Below are positions 1 through 9,429 of a stretch of 64,000 nucleotides of DNA, one piece after another. The position numbers and the translations under genes are program-made. The stretch spans positions 37,349,212 to 37,413,211 of the forward strand of contig OX345636.1 in assembly GCA_947044365.1 (NCBI GenBank), given 5' to 3'. The first letter of the stretch is position 1. The number at the start of each line of letters is the position of its first letter. Source of the DNA: Petrosia ficiformis. Lineage: Eukaryota; Porifera; Demospongiae; Haplosclerida; Petrosiidae. The notes beneath the pieces are model-generated. The model ran no database searches, was not told the origin of the DNA, and was given only the letters and a program-made list of their open reading frames with translations.

Positions 1-107
1 GAGCCTGTTTGAACAAACGAGGTTCTCCATTTGAACAACTTCCTGAAATCTCTGTTAATCAATTAAAAAATTAATCATGTAGTGATAATACTGATAAAAG
101 TTCTCAC

Positions 108-240
108 CTAAAACATTTGCAAACACAAACGCAAGCCAAAAGAAAATCATCTTGCAGTGTAACTGTATACGCGTTCTCCTGTTTATAAGCAGAGTCATCT
201 CCCACCCCGTCCGGTTTCGCAGGATTTCGGAATAATCCAA
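108..240 (-). CDS. Possible first coding exon with a hydrophobic leader, partial
   Basis: An ATG at 240 (minus strand) opens 44 codons that run into a good splice donor (G|GTGAGAAC) at 107/108. Residues about 31-44 are strongly hydrophobic (MIFFWLAFVFANVL) after a basic stretch rich in Arg, which would suit a signal anchor or a long signal peptide. The rest of the gene would lie beyond the left edge of the window. I do not recognise a family. The short length and lack of a second exon make this uncertain; it could be a chance ORF. Confidence 0.28.
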
Positions 241-634
241 CTGTTATTATAACCACACCCGCCTTGATCAATTATTATAATAGTTATTACTTAGTGTGAG
301 GTGTGGCCTCAGCATCACAGATGCAACTGAATGCAGGTTCTTTGCAACTTTCTGGACCTCTTGGAGCAATCTAACATTCATGCTTACCAATTACTGCAAG
401 TACAGCATCCACTGCAACCAAACGCTGTTTTTGACTTATTCTCTTTCTCTCTCACTATATAGAAGTAGCTAGAAACAATTCTGTACATCACACACACATG
501 AACGGGTAACAATGAAAGCAGGAACAGAAGAATGAGGAATGGAATGAGGAATTATTAATAACTGAAATGACTTAGCTATTAATTAATTAATTAATCACAA
601 ATACATGGTACAAGATGGCTGAGTATGTAGAAAC
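241..634. other. Stretch with no recognised gene
   Basis: AT-rich sequence between the possible first exon and the hAT-type element. I see no coding frame, motif or strong repeat here. Confidence 0.4.
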
Positions 635-932
635 TAGGGCTGGGATGATTAATCAATTAATCAATCGATATTGAAAATTCTTTTGATTATCGATTCTAAG
701 TCTGTAATATCAATTTTGCTAATTATTCACAAAGACATACATTTCAAGCATGTGACAGCAAATAATGTACAATATAGAAGTGACAGGAAGCCTTCTTGAC
801 CATCAAATGGAAGGAGTTTCCTGCATTAATAGACTTAATTGGCCTAATTACTTCTACAGATTTTAATCGATTATCAATCGATTTGAAGTTAGTGATAATC
901 GATTTCTGAATTTCAGTTGATTCCCAGCCCTA
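635..932. mobile_element. hAT-type MITE, 298 bp, perfect 8-bp target duplication
   Basis: Terminal inverted repeats TAGGGCTGGGA (635) and TCCCAGCCCTA (ending 932) bound an AT-rich core with several inverted ATCGATT motifs. The 8 bases GTAGAAAC occur directly outside both ends (627-634 and 933-940). Eight-base target duplications are the hallmark of hAT transposons. There is no coding sequence, so this is a non-autonomous copy. Confidence 0.9.
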
Positions 933-940
933 GTAGAAAC

Positions 941-1747
941 CATAAATTTAACTCTTGATAGTGAAACCTCTGATAGTGAAACCTCTAAAAACTCTTGCAG
1001 TATCATTCAAAAGAGGGTAAAAAATGAGGAGGAGGATGATTTTTTATTCACAAAGCGCCATAAGATGCAGCTACGTGATGAACTTTCTTTAAATGCCTAA
1101 GAGACAAAGATGTTTCTAAATAACATGAGTCATTTATCGATTTTTTTATTTATTATAGTACATTTGTTATCAGTACTAGTATTCAATCACTTATTATCTT
1201 CATTTACCTAACATTTTACCTAAAAGTTTGGACCCATCTCCTCATTGAGTTATCATGAAATATTAATACTTCTCACAAACCATTGCAACTGAGTGAAAAC
1301 AGACAGAAGGTGCATTAAACAAATTGTGTATATATAGTTGTGTATATAATGGAAAAAATGTTTTGATTTCTGTTCCTCTGTTCCTGCTTTCATTGTTACC
1401 CTACATGAACATGCCATTCTAATCTCCTTTTGCTTTTTTTTACCCTAAACTAACTTCAGAGTATCATCAAAGGAAACATTTGCACCACCCGACCACATCC
1501 CAACAAAGTGTGGGTGTTTTGGACACCAACATGCCGTCACTACATTGATACACACCCTCGTAATGTATAGTAATTTGGGATGTGGTACATCCAAGATCCA
1601 GTTTATTCTGTTACACTTGCTTTCTGACAGGAAGTTGTAAAAATACAAAACTATAGTCTTGATTTGCCAACGACCCTAAGGGTGTTACTACAGGAATGCA
1701 ATTATCGTGATCATTAAACCGTGTCAGCTCCACCAAATATAGATGCC
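941..1747. other. Stretch with no recognised gene
   Basis: A 67-codon minus-strand ORF (1445-1648) lies here, directly downstream of the RecQ-like fragment on the same strand. It may be more of the same decayed gene, but I recognise no motif in it. Nothing else stands out. Confidence 0.35.
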
Positions 1748-2035
1748 ACATGCATCAGCAAACAAATCTATAATCCAACCAACAATTGCAACTTCTAATT
1801 CTTTGCTCTCCACTTGATCTTTCATAAGCATGATTAACGGTTACACAATTATAACTAAACTTCCAGTACTACTATTGCTTTTTAACTCATCAAATATCAA
1901 TGGTGTAGTTGTATAGCAAACACTTTTATCATAGACAGTCAGGAGTGCAACGAAAACATGTTTTTCCACTAAAACATTCAACAACAGCTTCCTTTTCCTT
2001 TGTCTCCAATCCCAAACGTCTCCAGTCATTGACAC
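1748..2035 (-). pseudogene. RecQ-like DNA helicase fragment, N-terminal helicase motifs
   Basis: The minus strand reads as the start of a superfamily-2 RecQ-type helicase core. Motif I is recognisable but damaged (VYDKSVCY where the family has a GYGKSLCY-type Walker A). It is followed by TPLIFDEL and then motif Ia, LVIIV-stop-PLIMLMKDQV, where the family has a serine before PLI. The in-frame TAA and the lost Walker A glycine show a dead copy. The next part of the helicase core (DEAH box) is found 600 bases away on the opposite strand, so the copy has also been rearranged. Confidence 0.6.
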
Positions 2036-2144
2036 CTCGATGTGTTAATTTTGACGTTTCGTGACGTTCTACTATTTCCTTGAGGTGCAACTTACATGCA
2101 GTGTGCCAGGAACAAGGTGATGTAAAGACTGTGTCCTGACCCTA

Positions 2145-2171
2145 CACACACACACACATATACATACAATA

Positions 2172-2205
<34 letters not shown>

Positions 2206-2206
2206 C
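2145..2206. repeat. (CA)n / (TA)n simple repeats
   Basis: A short CA run at about 2148-2158 is followed by an uninterrupted TA run at about 2177-2202. These are microsatellites with no other signal. The surrounding sequence up to 2598 holds no recognised gene. Confidence 0.8.
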
Positions 2207-2598
2207 ATGACTTTACAGCTTTTGACCATGACACAACTATGATACACTCACCATCGTTGATATGCCCAGTGGTTTATTGGTGTAAACAATATTTATAGTG
2301 TTGTCAAAAAGCAGGAAATATATTAAGTTATGTCATGCCCACTTGTGCAATATCAGGCTTATATATAATCAACTCACCCTCGGGCCTATGGTTCTCAGGT
2401 TTGGTGATTATAAACCATATATATATATATAGGACTCGCGGTATGAATAATATAATTAAACATATATAAAGTTTCATAATTCTTTTATTGTTCATCCAAT
2501 AGAAAAATTCTTTGCCTTTACTTCAATCGTATAAAACTAGTTACAACAGCCTCTGTCGATTTTTTGAGGGGATGCATTTTCCTAAAGCAGGATAAAAC

Positions 2599-3092
2599 AT
2601 GAACTTTAGTAATAAAAGGAGACATACAGTTGTGTATATAAGTCCAGAGAGTCTAGTTTGTAATCCTGTTTATAGGAATATGCTTCTTTCACCCATTTAC
2701 AAAGATAAATTAGTTGCTCTTGGTATAGATGAGGCCCACTGTGTTAAATCATGGTATGAGATGATAATTATTTACAGTGAATTTAATAATTATGGAAATT
2801 TTATTTTCTAAGGGAGACCAGTTCCAGACTGCATTTACTCACCTTGGAGACATAAGGAGCATCTTATCATCAAATGTGAATATTCTCTCCCTTACAGCAA
2901 CTGCAACAACTGCCATGTTTAATGCTGTATGTCAATGTCTAACACAGTATAATAGGATGTCCACCACATCGCACCAACATTCTATATGCTGTGAAGGCAC
3001 TTCCTGATATGGACAAATTTTGTACTGATCTATCAAATAAAATCAAGGTGCTTGGATTGGAATATCCGAAAACAGCTGCCGAAGATATGTAG
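2599..3092 (+). pseudogene. RecQ-like DNA helicase fragment, DEAH box to motif IV
   Basis: The plus strand encodes VVYISPESL, then the Walker B/DEAH box IDEAHCVKSW. After about 45 bases of intron-like sequence come GDQFQTAFTHLGDIRS and motif III SLTATATT, then after a frame change IGCPPHRTNILYAV. These are successive pieces of a RecQ-family helicase core (ATP-driven 3'-5' DNA unwinding). The GT...AG pair between KSW and GDQF leaves the frame off by one base. A second shift near 2950 separates motif III from the IGCPPHR segment, and a stop follows at 3090. No HRDC or RQC domain is seen. It is a dead fragment, probably of the same copy as the minus-strand piece at 1748-2035. Confidence 0.7.
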
Positions 3093-3110
3093 ATCGTACT
3101 ACGTAGGGCC

Positions 3111-3467
3111 ATCCCGTTTCCACGTGGTTAATTGTAATTATAATATCTTGCGCGACTACGCGTTGTATTCCCGGGGGCGTGGCATGTAATAGAATGTGAG
3201 TTTGAACCACAGATGGCAGAGAAACAGTATATATATGTATAGATATTACGCAAGAATCTTTAACAAGTAAGCATAATAGGTTGCTGAGTTTCTGAAGTCG
3301 TCAATGAAGGAGTACTTCAGTCAATTCATCAAAGATCTGTGTACTTGACTGCAATTAGGCTTACACTTAATTCTTCAGGACCCAGCTTTCAAGTACTCAG
3401 AAAGGTACAGACGCTAGTGCCATCAGCAATGATTGATACATAGTCATCACAAAGCAATTGTAGGGAT
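3111..3467 (+). repeat. Interspersed repeat with ATCCC...AGGGAT inverted ends
   Basis: One of four copies in this window of a 350-380 bp repeat. It starts near GTAGGGCCATCCC and ends at CACAAAGCAATTGTAGGGAT. The ends of better copies (33755-34134 and 53513-53870) are inverted repeats of ATCCCTATAATTGCTTT type. It is probably a MITE. This copy sits at the outer edge of segmental copy A; the matching copy-B stretch ends at 14510. Confidence 0.6.
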
Positions 3468-4050
3468 ACATTTTTCCCAATATATCTTGTTCTATTTCAA
3501 TTCAAAAAGATGAAAATGAAAACCACAAATCATATAATTTGTTATTTGGTGTACTTGTGTACTTTTAGGTGCTGAGTTCATGTTTTTAGGAATTTTCAAT
3601 TACAAGTAGTCCAATTGACCTTTAAAAAGACGCCTAATGGTATTTTGATAGATATGATAACTTAATCAATTAATAATGGTCAAAATTGTACACATACATG
3701 AACAAACATGTCTACATAGAATATTTTGTAGATTACGGATTCTGCAATTGTCATTTAATCATTACAGTGTGTATAATGGAGTTTGCATGTCTTCAAGTGG
3801 AATTTGAAAGGCATGTAGAGATATCAAAATATAGGACATAATTATTAACTATTTCTTTTACAGAAAATATAGCTATAGTTGAAAGGAGGTGTTACATAGC
3901 AGTACAGTATAACTATAATATACTGGCAGCAGGAATGTAGGACAACACACATGTATGAATACATAAACATGTATGAATACACAACACACATGTATGAATA
4001 CACAACACACATGTATGAATAATAAATGTTTTTGCTGTTCAGCACACTAA

Positions 4051-7000
4051 TTAAAAATTAGACAGTATCCTAATTGATGTGTTAGAGTTCCATGTGTTTC
4101 TCGAATTTCTCAGCAATGGTTTCGAATTTTTCTAATCTCTGGAGAACTGCAAGTAGTTTCTGCAGCTTCTCTGGATTATCGGTAATAGTTGTAGTGATAT
4201 CATTATATAATTTAACTCCTTTACACAGATCGGAAATGGGAGCATCATCAGTAGTTCGAGGTAAGCATCTTCCGTTATCAGAAATTCTCCATTAAGTTCA
4301 CCAGCAAGAATGATTCTGTTCTCAGATGATGCAAGCAGTCTTAACATGTCAGGAGTAAACACACGCAAGATATCTTTCACTTTCTGTGGTGTCAAGATTG
4401 CTAAATGAAATGTACAATAATAACTATAAAATTATAATTACAGTTATCTTACATGACTATTATCGAAGTTTGAAAGTTTTTCATAGTTGAATTCCAGCTT
4501 AAAACATGAGATATCAATGAATCAGATATTGGCTTCATTTACAAAATTAGTATTAATATAATCATGATTGTTTAGTAATTTGAATAGTAAGGAGGTTTAT
4601 GTGGATGTAATCTGAGGCTTGAAGGGCTGACGAATATAGCCACATAAACCTTTGAACACAAGCTGATGGTATATCTGGCATATACACCAACTATATAGCC
4701 ATGGTTTATGTATTATGTTATAACGCACCCAGATGTGCCTATATCTGATATATGAGCATGATACCTGATTGCTATAGGCCCAAGGGCTGAGTAATTACAA
4801 ATCAGATACCATTTCTACATAACAACCCCACATGAAGGAAAACACAAGGAAGCTATTTGCAGACAAAAATAGCATTCAATTAGTTTCAGAACTAAAACAC
4901 ATTATTATTTTGCCATTAATAAGCCAATCATTATCTAGTTTTATAAAAACATACCTTCACTTTTATTTGAGGGTGTTTTGTAACCTTGTTTTCCCTCTGG
5001 GGAAGCACCTATAATATATAATATGAATTACAATAATTATTATAACAGGTACTGTTATCAATGAGAGATACAACATTAATTTGAATTATATAGGAAGACT
5101 CCATATTTTACCTGAACAAGATTTGATCTAATGCTTCTCTTCCTTTGACAATTTGAAACGGTAAGCTTCCCTCTCAGTACACTCTGCCGTATTGGATTGT
5201 GGAAGTATTATACCAGGATGAATAAAAGGAGCATCACAACAAACACGTGGACATCGAACACCATGTGTTAATTCTCCATAGCCATGAATCTTCATTCTAT
5301 CTGCAAGACGACGTGAAGATTCTTCCACAGCTTCTAACATGAGAAGAAATTTCAAGATTTCACCAGAAAAATATAACTCAAACCACGAGGTTTGATCAAC
5401 GACAAGAAGAGCCCCATCTTGTGAATTGAGGTAAACTGCACATCGAAGTTGGTTTTCACGAGAGGAAGGATGAAAACGTGGAGCCGATTTCCTTGAGGAA
5501 GAACATTTTTGCTCCAAGTTAGCAATGCAGGAGAACACTCTGTGACAAATTTCACAGGGTTAGGGTCATCCAATGGTAAAACACTGGGTATGAAATATGT
5601 ATCTTTATCAATCAGGTCGGCAATTCGTAGGTATTCGAGGAGAGCGAAAAACATATCTACAGAGAATGGATGAGGGTTGAACTTGCTATGAAACAATTCT
5701 TCAACAAACTTTTTCCTTAGAATACCAGTGGTCCTTAGCTTTTGACGATCTTCTCCAATTGGACCAGCACTTGGCAGGGTAATAGAAGCAGCAAGTACTT
5801 CTGACAGACGAGAAACAATTGGGTCAAACTTTGTGAAGATCAGATCAGGAAGTTTAGTACGTAAGTACTTGTGTAAGACAACTGAATCAAAGTATTGGAC
5901 AGCATCATCATCATACATCTGAATTTGATTTCCTACTTCCAAACAAACAGATTTCTTCACCACACCTTCGTCAGAGCATCGACTAAGCTCCAAGTGGAAT
6001 AGCATCCATCGAGCAGGAACATGAACATCTTTCGTGTGAACCTTTCGAGCCTGCAGAACTTGCTGTTGGAGTAAGCGTGTATATTCACCACGTTCCAGTC
6101 CTTTGGGAGCCATTGCATTCATGGCAAAAATCACTTCATTCTTACTTTTGGGTATAAGGATGCAATTGTATTTGTCAACTAGATATTGTAGACGACAATT
6201 TTTTTCTTTCAACGATTCTTGAGAACATTCGCAATCTAAATGTGTGGCGATAACCATTACCCATGGACAAACTTGCTCCTGACTGGAGATTCTAGTGGCC
6301 TCAGCTAGTTCACATGTCCTGTGTATCATTTGCAGATTGGACAGTGCAAGATTTTCTGGGACCTTATATTTGTTTTCACCAGCAATGAGGAAACGAACCA
6401 TTGGCTTATTATCTACCTTCTCGTCTAGACGAATGACAACAAGATGAAGCGACACTTTTGGGAACATAAGAGGAAGTACATCAGTGAACTGAGGTTGACC
6501 ACCAGAATCAACAATGTGAAACCAGGCGATATTGAAAAGGTTAGAGGAAGAATCTCCATTTTGTTTCAGCTTGGCAATAGCTCTAAGAACATCTGACATT
6601 GGCTGTGAGGTTGGATGTTTCTTTGCTGGGGAGTTTTCACTTGATATAGGTTGCACAATACCAGTTGGAGTTTGTGTTTCTGCATTTTTGTCTTGATTTG
6701 CACTTTTAGTAGATGGCTGAGGTGGTGCTGTTGATTTGTGTTTTTCCTCTTTTTCACAGATATGGGAAGCAATCATTCCCATTATTTTCATCTCATCAAC
6801 AGGTTGTAGTACATGTTGTACTTCTTCAGATGAGAGAGAAAAGCGACCAGTTTTGATTAATCGAACTGGATTCTCGAAAATCTCTGTGCTATGCTGTTGG
6901 GGTTTTGGCAAAGGTGGAAGTCTTTGTAATATACGACAGACGCTGGATTTACCTGCCGCTGGAGCCCCATGCATTAATATAAGGCAAACATTAGCATCAC

Positions 7001-7060
7001 CAGACCCCTCCTTTAGGGCATTGATCAGAGAAGCATGAATTTCTGGTGAAAATGGGGTAT
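4051..7060 (-). pseudogene. Decayed copy of gene 1 3' half: Roco-like GTPase + CARD-like exons
   Basis: Three exons match gene 1: GTPase exon 7060-5112, linker exon 5008-4955 and terminal exon 4400-4051. The GTPase part keeps the P-loop GAPAAGKSS, switch II DSGGQPQF and a family-typical G4 motif THLD. Compared with gene 1 it lacks 9 bases (in frame, near 5910) and 37 bases near 5494, the latter flanked by CCTT microhomology. The 37-base loss shifts the frame, so the long ORF ends after LTWSKNVLPQG and the COR C-terminus continues in another frame (5538-5128). The terminal exon has a one-base loss near 4259 that shifts the frame in the middle of the CARD-like domain. The upstream ankyrin exons are absent. 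It is very likely a pseudogene. Confidence 0.85.
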
Positions 7061-8148
7061 CTAAGGATTGAGAGAGAAGAATGTTTCATTATTGAATTCT
7101 AGTTTAAAACATGAGATGTCAATAAATCAGATATTGGCTTCATTTACAAAATTAATAGTAATATAATCATGATTGTTCAGTAATTTGAATATCAGAGAGT
7201 ATGGTAGTACTCTCTTTGTAGGGATGGCACGGAAAGCAAATGGCCGGCCATACATTTCACTTGCAAGTGATGAGCTGAAATCTCTGGTAATATATACAGA
7301 TAGGTTTTAATACACACATACCTATTCACATCTAGCATTTTTATGACTACCAACACCTTCTAGATGGCCAAAGATTGTCGTTAAAGTAGAGAACCGGCGA
7401 GTGGCAAAACTGGCAAAATCTGCTTCATAATTATTATTACTATTATTTTCCAGACAAATCATTTTTATGTTTGTTGAACTATCACAATTATTCTAGCACC
7501 ATTCCACTCGCATTCTTAGTAGAATTCTGGTCTACATGTATTGAAATGATATCTTCAGATACTGTGAAAGAAGAGAGTTAGTCTCAACGACTACAAATGT
7601 TTGATCTTGAATTGGATGCCATTTTCATAAGTGTATTTATTAATCGAGCCATGTGGAATTTATTTAAGCATACGCATCCCAACATGAAAGCATTGGAATC
7701 ATATGCATAGTAATAACAGTTGTGAGCAAATACATTCTTATAATAACGAATATTGTATAATAAAAATTATTACAATTATACTTTGATAAGCATTGAAATA
7801 CTGAATGGTTGACACAGTGACTGACACTACTTCTGCAGACAATGCTGTAAATGAAATAGAGAATACACATCATTTGTAAGTGAAAGAGAATGACAATCAA
7901 TGCATAAATAATCGATATATACAAAAGACTGACCTTCATTGATGAACAAATTTTAATGAATTTATGATTGTATGATTTCATATGTACTGCTATCTACAAA
8001 AATATTCACACCATTCAAAAAAAAACAATGGAAAGAAGAATAATAATAAAAAAAAAATTTTCAATAAAAATGAAAGAAGATGTAGGGATTTCAAAACCCA
8101 AAAAGCTTGCAAACAAGGTTGGTAGGCTAACATAGGACACAAAATAAA

Positions 8149-8246
8149 CAACCACTTCCATATAACCCTATGTACATGTAAGTACAGCTCTTTGTATTTT
8201 GCTTTATAGTGGTGTAAGTACTCATGTAGGGTTATATGGAAGTGGT
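8149..8246. repeat. Foldback hairpin in copy A
   Basis: Inverted arms CCACTTCCATATAACCCTA and its complement surround about 35 bases of spacer. The same hairpin is present, with much longer arms, at 20279-20606 in copy B, and one version sits at 37100-37200. In copy A the outer part of the right arm has been lost. Confidence 0.7.
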
Positions 8247-8486
8247 TTGTGGCTTTAACATCTCTACATCTTCTTTCATTTTTATTGAAAATGTTTTTTA
8301 TTATTCTTGTTATATTAAACACACCTACTACTTGTATATCAACCACTACTACATTCTACTACTATACACACTATTAAAACATTGTGTTTGGTATACTTAA
8401 ATGAATCACAGGAACACTACATGATGTAAGTGTTATAGTAGACGGAGTAGATATGAGTAAGAAAAAGACACAGCAATGCTGCGGCT

Positions 8487-8628
8487 TTTCAATGCTGTTG
8501 ATACAAGTGGTTTTTTAATGCTGTTGATACAAGTGGTTTTCTATACTGTTGATACAAGTAGCTGTTGATACAAGTAGCTGTTGATACAAGTAGCTGTTGA
8601 TACCAGTGGCGTTTCAATGGTATTGATA
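8487..8628. repeat. Minisatellite, TGTTGATACAAGTGG-type units
   Basis: Imperfect tandem units built on CTGTTGATACAAGT(G/A)G. The array is shared with copy B (20770-20935), but unit number and order differ, showing change after the duplication. Confidence 0.75.
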
Positions 8629-9003
8629 CTCACATTGTGTATATAACTATGGTGATATGAATTTTCACTAAATACCTGAAGCCTACTATTAATTGCATCC
8701 ACTAAATTCAGTGATTTTTAAATGCTCGTGTTTAGCATGGCATTGTATAATTATTTTAGTGAATTTCTGAGCCATGCCTAATTTGCCTAATCATGAAATA
8801 TATTTTTAGCATGTAATAATTTTGGTCACTAAATTTGCTAAAATTAGTACATGCAATTAAAAGCTTACTTAAGGTATGAAAGTTGACATCATCTACTTAT
8901 TACAAAATGTATAATTATTGTAGTGCAGAGAAATTTTTAAAAATGAAGCAATAAATCAATTTAACAAACTACGCATGCTTACATTATGTATTACAATTAT
9001 AAT

Positions 9004-9353
9004 ACTCACAAATCAACAATCTCTTCACCATTGTTAATTTTCATTTGCAAATCACACATCCACAAATAGAATTCATCAAGTTTTTCAGGTAAAATCTGTA
9101 AATAAGCGTCTCCAAATTTATTTGTACTGACTGGAACTTCATTCATTATAGAGAACCAATGTAACACCAAGCTATTCTCAGGCAGGTAAAGATGAGGTTT
9201 CAGCTCTGAAGACTCAAATCTGCTGAACTCTTCATATAGATCTTCAGTAACAACAACAAATCCTTCAGTGTCCTTTAGTTGATCTTTACCATTAACTCTT
9301 CTCCACTTATCCCACAATTGTACTCTGAGATTGTTACTAAGGAAAAATTCTCC
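9004..9353 (-). CDS. Unrecognised coding exon, probably terminal
   Basis: On the minus strand an acceptor (ATAATGCAG|GAGAA) opens about 115 codons ending in a stop at 9004-9006. The product is acidic, rich in aromatic residues and of ordinary composition, for example WDKWRRVNGKDQ, FVVVTEDLYEEFSRF and LDEFYLWMCDLQMK. I do not recognise the family. It lies downstream of the MULE-like gene on the same strand, so it may be the C-terminus of that transposon protein. Alternatively it is a leftover exon of another gene cut by the copy-A breakpoint at 8916. The long open frame with a clean acceptor supports real coding origin. Confidence 0.45.
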
Positions 9354-9429
9354 TGCATTATAATATATATATATATATATGACATTGAAGATTATAATAA
9401 AACAATGAGTTTAAATTTGCTATACTTTA

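Larger units (their letters stand above)
3218..8916. repeat. Segmental duplication, copy A (3' half of gene 1)
   Basis: This block matches 14266-21226 closely over exons, introns and 3' flank. It begins at the ATTACGCAAGAATC stretch and ends where the shared GACATCATCTACTTATTAC stretch gives way to unrelated sequence. It carries the GTPase exon, linker exon and terminal exon of gene 1 but none of the ankyrin exons. Its 3' flank is about 1.15 kb shorter than in copy B. Left and right neighbours differ, which favours a real tandem duplication, although a badly merged haplotype in the assembly is possible. Confidence 0.85.

Noticed and set aside
5128..5538. Separate 136-codon gene
   Set aside because: It is the C-terminal part of the copy-A GTPase exon, read in a shifted frame after the 37-base deletion.
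6736..7038. Plus-strand 100-codon ORF, repeated at 18989-19291
   Set aside because: It is the antisense shadow of the GTPase P-loop region; conservation follows the minus-strand gene.
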